Shown here: positions 1 through 11,861 of the stretch, piece after piece | How the letters are laid out: each line of letters opens with the position of its first letter | Position numbering within the stretch: position 1 is the first letter of the stretch | Origin: Lantana camara | Lineage: Eukaryota; Streptophyta; Magnoliopsida; Lamiales; Verbenaceae | DNA length: 64,000 nucleotides | Direction: 5' to 3' | NCBI GenBank assembly: GCA_037501455.1 | Contig: CM074858.1 | Coordinates: 75,800,501-75,864,500, forward strand | Notes under the pieces: generated by a model | What the model saw: only the letters and a program-made list of their open reading frames with translations | The model's database searches: none | Told to the model about the DNA's origin: nothing | Made by a program: the position numbers and the translations under genes

Positions 1-1004
1 CCGAGGGTAATTCTTGAGCCAACCGGGAAAGCAAGGGCTGACGGGTAACTCCTGAATTATCCTCACATTGTTGGGATCACCCCCGAAGCCACTAGGAGAT
101 TAGTGGTGGAAGGAGTTCCGTGTCTAGAGGGTCATGTCCTCTACACACACCATGTCGTGGATAGTCGAGCCTTGCAAACTCGCTATCACCCGGAGGAAGA
201 AGGAGACTGGGGATTAATCCGGCATGTCGGGTTGTCCTCGGGTTATTGCATGATTTCAAGCATGAAATTGTTTATGTGAGCACTAAATAAATTGCATGAT
301 CACGTATTTATCAAGCAAGCAAGCATGGTCACGTATTGTTCACGGTTGGGAGTTCGGTTGGAGATTGCCCTTACTCGCGGGGCCACATGTTCATGACATT
401 AACAAGCAGGATTAATTAAACGTGTTAAAATGATTGGTTGTACTCTCGGGCAAAGACTAAGTTCTTGAATAATATATCTATTTTATTCCAAAGTCTTCAC
501 CCGAGGCTACAACCTGCATGTGATGTGTGTTATATATATTATTGCCCCTCACTCAGTCTTCGGTAGACTGATACTTCACTTTTCAGGTACCTTTTGAGCG
601 TGGTTGTACTAGGCGGGAGTTGGTCGAGTCTTGCATCATCACGGGCCTAGCTTGTACCTTTCATGTATATACTTTTGTCAGATATCATGTCATGCTCACG
701 ATTAGTACATTTTGGATACTTGGTTATGTATATTATTAGGAGATGATAATGTATTGATAGTTAGAATTGGTATCTATACATAACTATTCAATAAATATGG
801 TACCTATACGTATGATTGATTTAATGCTTCCGCTTTTACATTCATGATTTGAGTAATTATGTTGGGGAGAGTGTCCCGCCTAGTTCGTCGTTTTTATTGT
901 CACCTGTTCGCTGTGGTCTTGGTTTATGTATGAACTGTCCATTTCATACGTGGATCGATGCTATAGTGCGGGGGATGTGGCGCCTTGGGGTTTAGGGTGC
1001 TACA
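1..1004 (+). repeat. 3' part of a gypsy LTR (H/I-like family), cut by window edge
   Basis: The segment ends in GGGTGCTACA, the usual LTR 3' end here, after the U5 signature GTGCGGGGGATGTGG. Its start (GAGCCAACCGGG, GGGCTGACGGG) matches the LTRs of element H near 48950 and 52530. A CAGTC/GACTG stem lies at 554-570, followed by a TTTTCAG acceptor-like site. No primer site follows position 1004, so this is a 3' or solo LTR. The next bases, CCCCG, would be its target duplication. It is inserted inside the hairpin-repeat array of element A. Confidence 0.85.
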
Positions 1005-4000
1005 CCCCGTCTCTCGAACAAAAAAAATAAGAGCAAGGAAGTCTCCAATACTCCCAAGCCACACACGCGAAACCATAATTAAAATCATGTAAGACACCCC
1101 AAAGCAAGTAACAGACATCATCCACGTTGGTTATCAATTGCTCCATGTAATTTAACATGATAAGATATCAAAGCACATAATATAAAAATTATTGGAGTTA
1201 AGTTTGTATGGATGCATGTATCATGGATGCTATAAGTACCATTCACCGTAGTTGCGAAATTTAGAATTGTAAGTTGTCGTTGTCCAGTGCATGATCTGTC
1301 CTGAAGATAAACTTAGTGCTCAACTTGGCTTTCACCTCTTCAGGGTACCCCGGTGAAGCAGTTGATGAATCCTTTAAGGATTATACTCTTGAATCCCTTC
1401 TGACTTGTACTCTTTCCAGTTTTCACCATTTCCCATAATCTTTGTTCGACCAACCAACTCCTTTTTAATTGACCGAGCTTGACTTCCCCGAATACCCCTA
1501 AATCATTTGTCCCTAACTCAGGTCTGTAGTTATTACCTTTACCATATCGAAGTCTAACATAACCCCGAGGATAACCACTCTGAACAACCTTGATGATTCA
1601 ATCCCGAACTTAAGATGTTTATTCTTATGGTCTCTCTCAATACAAATCCTTTCCCATCTTCCGTTCCTATGATCCGTTCATTCCCTTTTGACCCCCTGAA
1701 GGTTATATTCGATAATTAGTCCCATATTTCTCAAATCGAAGACATGACAATTCCTAGGTTTTGATTTAGATTTCTCAATGTTCATCCTCTTCGGTTTTGT
1801 TTCTTCTTAACTCCTTCCAACTCATTGGACCAAGCTTTATTGACAGCATCTCTTTCTGTGTTAATTCAAATTGATTCCCTCTCGATAAGTCAACTAGAGA
1901 GTTTCCTTAACTTCTTCGTAACTCCTCCATCTTCAAATCGACTTACACATGTAGAAAATTCAATGAACTATCTTCCCAATTCCTCGTGGAAACCTTCAGC
2001 CCGAATTTAGTGGCCTAACCTTCGTTTTAATGGCCAATCGTTAAAGTCGTCTTATTCATTTCCGCTCACTAACATAACCCCGGATCTTCCTAATTGCACT
2101 TCCGTTATCTTTATTATTTATTTCTTCAGCCACAACTTCAAGTTTTAATTTTTGCTTCTTGGTTACGCTCTCCCCCTTAAATTTTCTATCGTTATACCTT
2201 GAACTCCATCAATCCATCTTTCACCGAAATTCTTCATAAAACAATTTCATTTGGGGAGGAAAGAATTTAACGAACATAGCAACCCCCTTCTCTATTCTTG
2301 TTCAATCCAACACCCCAAAGCCAACTCTAATTTCGCTTCTTTTTCTGAATCCCATTTCCATCAACCTGCCCCTTATTTGAGGTTCTTTATTTTCTCCAAC
2401 GTTACCTACCTATGCAACTCCATTATTTCCTTTCATCTGAATTCTGAGGTGGCTCGGTTAAAACGATACTTGATGGGTGAGATGAAGGAACTTCCTATCA
2501 AATAAACACTAAAATGCATGTCGAGTTAAAATTGACGATGCATGTCTCACGTTTACATCAAGTAACTATACATCACATTAGCGCAACGAAACCAAATAGA
2601 AATGCACGGATAATCATAAGGCCAGAAGAATAAATAATTAATGCGAAATATGATGCACGTGCTATGAATGCTTTGGAACCTGTCACCAATGTGGTAAGCT
2701 ATTAGCTCAGTAGCTTTCTCTCGTTCCTCTAAACACGAGGTTACTTTGACTTGCTGATCATGCTTCGTCTTTCCCACGGTCTTCAAGATTTCCAAGGATC
2801 CTGTGCATCACTTGTATCTTCCACTGTCCGGAATTGAAATTTCACGACCCCTGATTCCTTCGACATCCACTGAGTTAGCCTCTGCATTTACCCCCAAGGA
2901 TCGCCCTTCAACCTTACTCAAACTTTCTTACAAAATGAATCCCCAATATAATTCTGAACCCTACTTCTCGCCATCACCGTGATCAAGTCTCCCGCGCTTA
3001 TCCTTTATGAGTTTAATTCACCTCCAATTGCTTATACTTGAGCGTAGGATTTTCTTGCAAAGAGTCTCTCCCCGAGAACAATCCTTCAACCAGTCTTAGC
3101 TTTCCTTCATCGTTCCCATTTGTTGCTCCATATCTTCCATTTCAACTTCTCAATATGACAATTCATCTTGGATTTGGAAAAACGAACTCAAATCTCGTTC
3201 TCCATATCGCCTCCTCCCATATATTTGTATTTTTTCCAGGTACTTGCCTCTCTCTACTCCCTTCCAGACTCGTTTCCCATCTTAATCGAAATCCAAAGCA
3301 CTCAAATCTAACTCTTCCCAGTCTTAACTTTGACAAACTTGATTTCAAATCAATGGACTTAGTCAGAAATCCTTGTTGGTCAATCCTTGGTGCACAACTC
3401 CTACCGGACCCATTTTATCTTAACTCCTTTTAATTATTAATACCTCTTCAATGCTCCAAATCCGGAATCAAAATACCTTCAAGGTTTGTTCACTTCCTTC
3501 ATTAGGTTGAAAGATCCCATTTCAAAGGCACCTTATATGGCAGAGCCGTATATGTCAATCTTCTAAGTCGTAACCATCTCATAATCAATCCCTATTTCAC
3601 CAAGTATCCTTCTACCACCGCATCTCTTAATTCAAACCTCCCATTCCGAATCGTAATCCTTGAACTCTAGCTCCCTCTAGAAAACCTCACATCTCAAATT
3701 CTCTACATTCTTCCCGGGTGCATCCCTCCTAGCTTCCATGCCTCAGGAAGAGCTAGCAATAGATCGTCTTTATCGTGGAACTTGGCCGTGGTTTGATATT
3801 ATCTTTATAACCTATAAATCATAACTCATTTCGAAGGTACATGCATGCGATTAGGGCATGCATATGGCACATATTCAACACGAAAGACACGGATCCAGTA
3901 TAAAATGTAACAGGTAATTCGACAAGATTAAAAGGAAAGACAATTTCATGTTCAAAATCGATGCAATGCACACATTATCACGTAGTTCCTATGCCGAACG

Positions 4001-4068
4001 ACCTAGACTGACCCACACGACACGAGAGCCCGAGTTTTACAACCCGTGGCTCTGATACCACTTAAGAA
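1005..4068 (-). repeat. Internal region of element A, no coding capacity
   Basis: No frame above about 130 codons and no gag-pol similarity was seen. Recognisable parts in element order are the primer site, a purine tract TTAAGGGGGAGAG (minus strand of 2168-2180), a block with the ACGGTGAACG-type motif (about 1243-1256), and one truncated unit of the GAGAGACGGGG hairpin repeat (1005-1016). Homology with G covers at least 1005-1300 and 1820-2000. Confidence 0.8.
4049..4060 (-). other. Primer-binding site, element A
   Basis: The minus strand reads TGGTATCAGAGC, complementary to the 3' end of plant initiator tRNA-Met, 8 nt from the 5' LTR end at 4069. Confidence 0.9.
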
Positions 4069-7000
4069 TGTAGCACCCGAGCGCAAGGTACCACATCCCC
4101 CGCACCGTGACCCGACCCGAATATGAAATGGACGATCCATACCCGAGCCAAATCACGGCGAACGGGGACAAACCCACACTCTAAGCTAGGCGGGACTAAC
4201 CCTTGAACCATAAGATCAGAGTACTTACAAGTACGGAAGCAATAACTAGCCATTATATAAACGATGAGTAATCAAAATCCAAAATGATCCATATACATTA
4301 TCAAATGCCGTCACGGCTCAACAAACAAGTACGCTCCATTATCGTCCATATACATTGATCCAACATGCAATATGAAAGTGTAAGACCAAGAAAATACAAG
4401 AGCTAACACGAAGGTAAAACCTATGACTCGAATCCCGCCTAGCTCCCTCGACACCTGCACAACACAACTGAAAACCAAACGGGTTCAGTCCAAAAGGGAC
4501 TGGTGGGTATAAAAACAGGGCATAAGTATAATATACGACGGTATTTAACAAACATATGCAAGTTATAATCCCAAGTAAGGTTTTTTTAAAGAATTTCCCA
4601 AGTGGGTGAATAGAAATCATCAAAAGGGATTATAACGATTCATTTACATTAGGTCAAGATCATTAGTGGCCCGGCGAGTGGGCGTGCATTATCTCCAACC
4701 AACACCTCGTGTAATTCATTAACATTCATTCATTCATTCATTCTTTTCATGCATTCATTCTTTCGTGCGCATTCAATAACATTCCACCTTCTTCCTCCGG
4801 GTTGGTGGCGGGTTTGCAAGGCCCATCCACCCATTCATTGACCAAAAGGGGTTACATGACTCCCCAGATGGCGCTCAGCGTCCATTCCTCGCTAACTCCT
4901 AACGAGGTCCGGTTACGCCGTTCATTAGTGGGACTAGTGAGAGGGTTTACCGTCAGCCCTTGCCTCCTCGGGTCCCCACTCACACCAAGCCCCTGGGCCC
5001 CATTCAGTGCATAACATTCATTCATTCTCGCCAAGGTAGGATTCATGAAATAAGGGCTTTACGTTTACAATCATTTACTCGATAAAAGACTCAATATATA
5101 TATTGTATTACTTTGGCTTAAACCTTTTCACATAGGTAGATATATCGGGTCGTTTTATCTAAGTAGAAGAAAAACCCACCTTAAACCGCAAAGAGAAGCA
5201 AACACAAGAGCCTCTCGGATCGGCCTCGTCTCCAACGGACTCAAAATCTGTGCAAGAGAGGTTAGGTGAGACTCAATAAGACCAAATAAGACGCTCGGCA
5301 ATGAAATGATTATGATATGAATGTATAAGAGATGCTATAATGTAATGGACACGTTCATGTGCACTATTAAAGTCTTAAGGGCATATAAAGGTTCAATTCA
5401 TTCATTCAATGAAGCCTTCGTATTCAAACGAGTTCATATCCTTCACATTTCATGTCAAAGGAATTTAAATTATATAATCAAGTCGTTCAATCTTTCATTC
5501 ACTTTCATTCGAATTCATAATTTCAATCAAATTAATTCAAGAAATTCAAATATAATCCAAGTACAAGTTAAATCACATTTAAATTAGAACATATACAATT
5601 TAACATATTCAATTGCATTTACAATTAGAAATTAAACAATTAAGTACATTCAATTAAATTTCAAAAATTGAATAAAACATGAAATAGGTAACAATTAAAT
5701 TCTATATTTCAATTAAATCAAATTACAATTAATATTTAATAAACATATATAAATATATATATATATATATTAATATATATATATAACACATGCATGCAAA
5801 ATTCTATTTAATTACATATATATATATATTCATGCACACGTAATGTATATGCATGCAATTAATTACATATATATACATATATGTGCATGAAATCAATTAA
5901 GTAGTATATATATATATATATATATATATATAGGTACGTACCAACAACCATAATAACATTCATGCAAGCATTCTCATGCAGGAAGAAAAGGAAACATGTA
6001 GCAGCAGCAGCTTCTCACAGAAAATTTGCAGTAGCAGTTCACGTAAGCAACAATACAAATATGCAGGAGAAATTACAAGGTGACACCCCCGTGTCACCCC
6101 TAAAGAACAAACCGAGACACCCCCGTGTCTCGGTACAGCAAATCCAGACATCCAAGCACCCCCGTTCCACGCAGAAAAGAGACAGAAAGACACCCCCGTG
6201 TCTGAACGCAGAAGTTCAACAAAAACGCAGGTTTCTCCCCTGTTTTCCTAGCTCAAACACAGCAACATCTCAAGCAACAAATAGGCAATAAATGCAGCAG
6301 CTAATGGCATGAAATGCAACAAGAATTCAGGCCTAACAAAGCACAAAATTGACAGCAACAGCAAGGGAAGACGCAGCAGTAGATGGCAGCTAAAATCAGT
6401 CCAGAAACAGGGCCAAAATTCACGCGAAAACAGGGTATGGTTGATCTTGTTTATTCCCAACAAGTTCAGGCCGATTAAGCTATCAAAGGTGCAGCAAAAC
6501 AACACCAATTCGACATGTATATCAATTCCAAAAGAGTTCGAACATGGAGAGGAAGCATACGTGACATGACATGAAGATTTTCTCAAAGTTCCAAAATTGA
6601 TAAATCATAAATACTTCAACTACCATGCAATTAATGATCATAAATGAGAAGAAGATATCAAAACAATCATTTTCAGGCTTGGAATCATTCAAATCCATCA
6701 AGAATCGAAGAAGATCGACATAAAGTCCAAAATCGCCTCTATTTCAAGATCAGCCGAAAAATGCATGAAACCATGATCAAATTTGGGGATGAAAGGCTGA
6801 AAATGATCAGGAATGAACATATATTACAACCCTAAGCTTACCTTGTTGATTGGATGAAGGTTGGATGAGATTTGAGCTCCAAAATCTCCAAGGAATGCTA
6901 GGTTACGGGAGAGAACTGGAGAGCAGTAACTTTGGCTGAGATTTGTGAATTGTGTGAGGGTTGGTTCGGTTAGGGCTTGGTACAGCAGGTTAGGTGGTTG

Positions 7001-7944
7001 AGTTAGGTTTCTATAGCATCAAACCATGGTTAATTTGGTCAACAATTGAATAAGTTATGGCCATTTTAGTGCAACAAGGTCAGTTTCGTCGCCGTTTCGC
7101 TTTTCGGTTGAATTTTGGAGGTTCAAATGACGTTAGAAAAATATAAGGCTAAGTTTACTAGACTCGAATTTTCGTTACGAGTTCAGCGAAGTTGAAGGAA
7201 CTCGAATCCGAGTTCCCGAGCTCAAGATATTAAATACGGAACCAAGGGTGCACTAAGTGCTCGTTAGCCCCCGACTTAGATTCCAAAATTCAAATTAAAT
7301 CCGAAACACAAGCAAATGAATTCGAAAATATGAAACGAACAAATATTCATATACAAGACACGTATAAGTTCAACATATTAAATTCGCACAAAATTCCGGT
7401 ATCAATTCAAATAGAAACGAAGCACTCATACGCAATGAAACAATAAAATCCAAAATATTAACAATTAAGGTAACATTTACATACTTATATAATATATTAT
7501 AAATACATGCATGAAATATTAATTTATAAATATACATGCATGCATACGTATATAATATATATAAATACATGCATGCAATATATATAAGTTATAATTATAA
7601 AATGCATGCATAACATGCACACGTACACCATAATTATATATTTATATATTTATATTATATAAATGTAATTAATATTAATAACATTAAATAAAATAATTAA
7701 CATTTAATACATATAAAATAAAATGAAATATATAGAACACGTAAAAATAATTATTCGCGCAATTAAGGAGCACACAAGTTATTCACATAAATTCAAATTC
7801 AAATATTGCATATATTTCAATTAGTCACTTATTTAACAATTAAACAATGAAATTTAATTATAGAAAACACTAAGACTAATTAATTTGCGCAATTAAGTAA
7901 ACATATACGTCATGTTGTACTAATAAAAGAACTGGGGCGTTACA
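4069..7944 (-). repeat. 5' LTR of element A (3.9 kb)
   Basis: The LTR runs on the minus strand from TGTAACGCCCC (7944) to CGGGTGCTACA (4069), 3876 bp. In LTR order it holds a donor-like AACAAG/GTAAGC at 6842/6841, a palindrome cluster near 6079-6203, a very AT-rich stretch with (TA)n at 5755-5932, an exon-like cassette at 5180-5247, and a CAGTC/GACTG stem at 4486-4502. Layout matches the LTRs of B and G. Confidence 0.9.
6079..6203 (-). promoter_or_regulatory. Cluster of CACCCCCGTG palindromes in LTR A
   Basis: Imperfect palindromes with a C4 centre include GGTGACACCCCCGTGTCACC at 6079-6098, a 22 bp one at 6112-6133 (arms CCGAGACAC and GTGTCTCGG) and AGACACCCCCGTGTCT at 6188-6203. The transcribed strand would have GGGG loops. 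The function is unknown. They could bind a dimeric protein or fold as RNA hairpins. Confidence 0.7.
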
Positions 7945-9671
7945 TTCCAAGTTCTAGAACTGAAGATATTCCTGATTTTCCACAGCCTATACATTTCCGA
8001 GAATTATCAACTTTTGCTAATCTTCGCCAAAACCTTTCTTCTTGCATTCCTTTCAAACTTTGGACTCTTGTATGTGAATTATATAAGTTATATGCTTACT
8101 TAAATGTTAATTATGCGCTTATGTGACACTCCATGCTTCATAATTGCTTTTATATGACTTATATGCATAATAACTAAATGTTTTATGACTCATAATGTGC
8201 CGTAGGGCTTATTTAAGGATAAACATGAGTTATCACATATCTAATTAAATATTTGAGTACATTTTAATCTAAGTGTGCATTGTATCATATCTTATGCATA
8301 TTCTACATTTGCCGTGCGTCGTATTTGGTCCATATAGAGTCTAAGTCTTGGGCTCTCGTGTTTTCTTTTCAGACTAGGTTGCTGGTGTTGAGCCTGAGGA
8401 CTAGCTTGGTCCATTTGCACTCTCTTCTTTTCAAGCATAAGGTGAGGTTTAGGATTTTGTATAGTTATCGACCTAAAACCTTTATGTGATGTTTTCGAGC
8501 CTGGTATGTGACTATATCTTATCTATATAGCTAAATAAGTGTTGAATATGATATGTTTATGACCTTATGAAACAACTTTGTTTTGAAAAGTGTAATTATG
8601 TAAGCCTATGTAAGCTATCCTTAAAGAATCGTTTATGTTTAAGTTCAGTAGCGAGTTATGATATGATAAGTTATGTGCATGTTAATTAACCGGGCCCTAA
8701 GAGCTATGGGTAAGGAGCCCTCGGGACGGTATTGGGCCGTCGAGGTCAAGCCTGTGCATAGTCTCCCCCCGGAGTATCACGTGCGACCTCGGGAGCTAAG
8801 GAAGGCGTGATATTTCATTGCCTCCGGTGTAAAAGCCGGGGAGGACACGTTGTGGGTTAGCTACCCCACGTGAGTGGGTTAAATTGATAGATGGTTAGGG
8901 TCGTGCGTGGCTCTTCCATCAAAAGGTGAGATAGTTGGATTTGTTTATGAATTTTCTGTTTTATTTGATCTAAGGAGTTAGGGTTGGAAACTCATACTCG
9001 CCGAGCATGTGTTATTTGGATATAGGAATTATGAATCGGAATAGAGTTTACGAAAATGATTTCTAAGTATATATATAAGTTGTTTGAAATGTTTTGGCTT
9101 GCAAAACCTATTCCCGGTTCAAAAGTCCTCCTTTTGTTAAGTGCTTTGCTCTATATATATTTAGGGTGCGGGCGTGTGTTAGCCCCCTCACTCAGTCAGT
9201 TGACTGACCCCCTCATTTTATCTTTTAGTAGCAGGTACTTTTGGTGGGAGCTAGGCGGAGAGTTGTGTCATTTGAGTCACTTGTCAGTTAGGTCTTGTTG
9301 GATTGCATTGGTCTGCATATACTTTCTTTTATGTATAATTATGTCTCGCATACTTGAAGGTTTCAAATATTTAGTTTTGGTGAGGCCGTGTGGGCCATTG
9401 TACAGGTTGTTACATGTTGGTACCTATATGTAAATATGATATGTATATAAGTGATGGTACCTATACGTATCCATGCTATGCATTTCGTTACTTATTTATT
9501 TTTATTTATTTGCTTCCGCGCACTCTGAGTTAGTTGAGTTAGCTCCACCTGGCTTAGTGAGTGAGTGGGTCTCCCGTTCGCTAAGGTTCGAATTCGGGTA
9601 CGGATTTTCCATTTCGTGACCAGATTTGGATCTTGGTGCGGGGGATGTGGTCCCTACGTTTGGGTGCTACA
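7945..9671 (+). repeat. 3' part of an E-like gypsy LTR (split by element A)
   Basis: From about 8320 on it aligns with the LTR of element E from about 54990: same exon-like cassette (8373-8441), same CAGTCAGTTGACTG (9193-9206) and the same U5 end, GGGTGCTACA at 9671. The first 350 bp are not clearly alignable to E. No primer site follows, so it is a 3' or solo LTR. The flank TATGC (9672-9676) would be its target duplication. The left part was displaced beyond the window by insertion of A. Confidence 0.75.
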
Positions 9672-9959
9672 TATGCTGTTTATTATGTTGGATTATGTAT
9701 TGATATTCGGGATTAGGTATCTATGCTAGTTGAACCCGTCACCTGTTCTGCATGTTGTTTTTAATTACTTCCGCTATCTGTTAATGATTGTTTTAAATTG
9801 CTTCCGCGCTCTGAGTTTGTCGAATTAGATCCGCTTAGCCTAGTGCGTGAGTTGGTCTCCCGTTCGCTATGATTTGGATTCGGGCATAGACTACCTATTT
9901 CATGACCGGGTCTGGGTCTTAGTGCGGGGGATGTGGTATCCTCCGTCTGTGGCGCTACA
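9672..9959 (+). repeat. 3' end of an F-like LTR
   Basis: The sequence is a close reverse complement of 62072-62345 (LTR F), including GGGATTAGGTATCTATGC and GAACCCGTCACCTG, and it ends in GGCGCTACA at 9959. No primer site follows. It was split by the E-like LTR that ends at 9671. It is itself an insertion into element G. Confidence 0.8.
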
Positions 9960-10276
9960 AACCCGACATGCATGTTAGTGTTTACTTGGTAGGAAGTTCT
10001 TTCACCTCACTTATCGAGTATCTCTTCGATGGGCCACATCTGAGTTAAGAGGAAAAGAAATATTGGGATGGCACCTGATAAGGAAAATGACTTCGGGAAA
10101 TAAAAAACTTAAAGTAAGGGATAGGTGGTTGAAAAGGAACTCCGAAGGAATGTGAGACTAGAATTGGTTGCGGGGTGTTTCGATCGAACAAAAATAGAGA
10201 AGGGGGTTTCGATTATCAAGAGGATTGAAAGGAAGTTGAAAGATAATCTTTGGGTTGCTATGTTTGTTAAATTCCT

Positions 10277-10293
10277 CCCCCCCCCCCCCCCCC
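10277..10293 (+). repeat. Poly-C run of 17
   Basis: Seventeen consecutive C residues within G's internal region. The matching place in A shows only a short G run, so this is a local expansion (or an assembly length uncertainty). Confidence 0.85.
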
Positions 10294-11534
10294 AAATGAA
10301 ATCTTTCCATCAAGAATTTCGATGAAAGAAGGGTCGATGGAGTTCAAGGTGCAACGACAGAAATTTTAAGGGGGAGAGCATAACCAAGAGGCAAAATTTT
10401 GAAACTTGAAGTGGTGGCCGAAGAAATAATTAATAGAGATAACGAAAATATAAGTAGGGAAGATCCGGGAATTTTATGTTGGTGAGTGGAAATGAATAAG
10501 ACGACTTTAAGGGTTGACCATTAAAAATGAGAGTTAAGCTACTAAATTGGGTTGAAGATTTTCAGGGAGAATAGAGGAGATAGCTCGTGGAATCGTTCTA
10601 CGTATGTAAGTCGATTGGGAGATAAAGGAGTTAGGAAGGGGTTTAGGAAACTCCTAAGCTGAGCTATCAAGAGGGAACCGATTCAAGTTATCATAGAAAG
10701 AGATGCTGTCAATAAAGCTTGATTCAATGAGTTTGGAAGAAGTTAAGAAGAAACAAAACCAGCGAGGATGAACATTGGGAAATCTAAATCAAACTTCAAG
10801 TATCATCAAGAACATCATATCTTCGATTAAAGAATTGTACGAGCCGAATACCAAATTTCACTTCAGAGAGTTAAGGAGAGTGAAAAGTGTAAATTGAACG
10901 GAAGATAGGGATAGATTTGGATGATATATACTCAGGTCGGGAATGAACTTTTATGGACGCCAAGGGTAGTTATCTTCGATGGTATGCTAGGCTTTGATTG
11001 GGTAAAGAAAATAGCTATGGATTTGATTTCAGGACGAATGATCTAACAGTCTAGTGGGGAATCAAAGCTCAGTCGTTGAGGAGTTGGTATGATTGAAGGA
11101 AACTTATAGGAATTGATGAAGGACCGAAGAAGAAGATTTGAAAGCAGTACAAGTCAGAAGGGAATAAAGAATAAAATCCTTAGAGGATTTATCATTGCTT
11201 CACCGGGGTACCCTGAAGAGTTTAAAGACAAGTCAAGCACTGAGCTCACTTTCGGGACAGATCATGCATTGGACAACAAAACTCACGGTTTTAAATTATG
11301 CAACTACGGTGAACGATACATGAAGCATCCATGATACATGCATCCATGCAAATTTAACTTAAATAATTTTTATGTTATGTGCTTTGATTCTTTATAATGT
11401 TAAATTACTTGGAGTATTTGATAGTCAACATGGATGATATCTATTACCTGCTTTGAGTGCCTTACGTGACTTTAATTATGGTTTTGCATTGTGTTGCTCG
11501 AGAGTATTGGAGACTTCCTTGCTCTGTTTTTGTT

Positions 11535-11815
11535 TGAGATACGGGGTACTCTCGTTGTTTTTAAGAGACGGGGATTCTCTTATTTTGTTTGAGAGACGGG
11601 GTGCTCTCGCTGTTTGTAAGAGACGGGGATTCTCTTTTTTTGTTTGAGAGATGGGGTGCTCTCGTTGTTTGTAAGAGACGGGGATTCTCTTATTTTGTTC
11701 GAGAGACGGGGTGCTCTCTTTGCTTGCGAGAGACGAGGTTCTCTCATTGTTGCTCGAGAGACGTGGCTCCCTCCTTATTGTTTGTGAGAGACGGGGATTC
11801 TCTCATTGTGTGTTC
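11535..11815 (+). repeat. Minisatellite of about 28 bp hairpin units (10 copies)
   Basis: Ten tandem units each carry an inverted repeat such as GAGAGACGGGGTGCTCTC or AGAGACGGGGATTCTCT, separated by a T-rich linker. The GAGAG and CTCTC arms can pair around ACGGGGNN. Related shorter arrays occur in elements I (26977-27080) and H (50438-50513), and one unit remains in A (about 1005). Confidence 0.85.
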
Positions 11816-11826
11816 GGTCGAGTAGT

Positions 11827-11861
11827 GAATCTGAGGACGGATTCTTTTAAGGGGGAGAGAT
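11827..11861 (+). promoter_or_regulatory. Hairpin and polypurine tract of element G
   Basis: GAATCTGAGGACGGATTC (11827-11844) folds with an AGGA loop and one G:U pair. AAGGGGGAGAGAT (11849-11861) directly precedes the LTR start TGTAACGCC. This is the expected primer for plus-strand DNA synthesis. Confidence 0.85.

Larger units (their letters stand above)
1005..7944 (-). mobile_element. Element A: non-autonomous gypsy-type LTR retrotransposon, partial
   Basis: Read on the minus strand, a 5' LTR (4069-7944) is followed by an initiator-Met primer site (4049-4060) and about 3 kb of internal DNA without any long frame. The 3' end is cut off by the LTR that ends at 1004. The outer end is TGTAACGCCCC at 7944. 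The flank TTCCA (7945-7949) would be one target duplication; its partner lies left of the window. The internal part is the reverse complement, in diverged form, of G's internal region at 9960-11861, so A and G belong to one non-autonomous family. Confidence 0.85.
9960..11861 (+). mobile_element. Internal region of non-autonomous element G (3' part)
   Basis: This is noncoding DNA homologous to the reverse complement of A's internal region, for example 10590-10740 against about 1820-1960 and 11290-11530 against 1030-1270. It holds a 17-nt poly-C run (10277-10293), an internal purine tract TTAAGGGGGAGAG (10366-10378), an ACGGTGAACG motif (11305-11318), a hairpin minisatellite (11535-11815) and a terminal hairpin plus polypurine tract abutting the 3' LTR at 11862. 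The 5' half of G lies outside the window. Confidence 0.8.

Noticed and set aside
3038..3433. 131-codon plus-strand frame in A's internal region
   Set aside because: Antisense to the element, Ser/Leu/Phe-rich, with an overlapping frame on the other strand. No counterpart frame was seen in G.
9056..9433. 125-codon frame in the E-like LTR
   Set aside because: Not kept in the LTR of E at the matching place, and it covers the CAGTC stem and U5 region.
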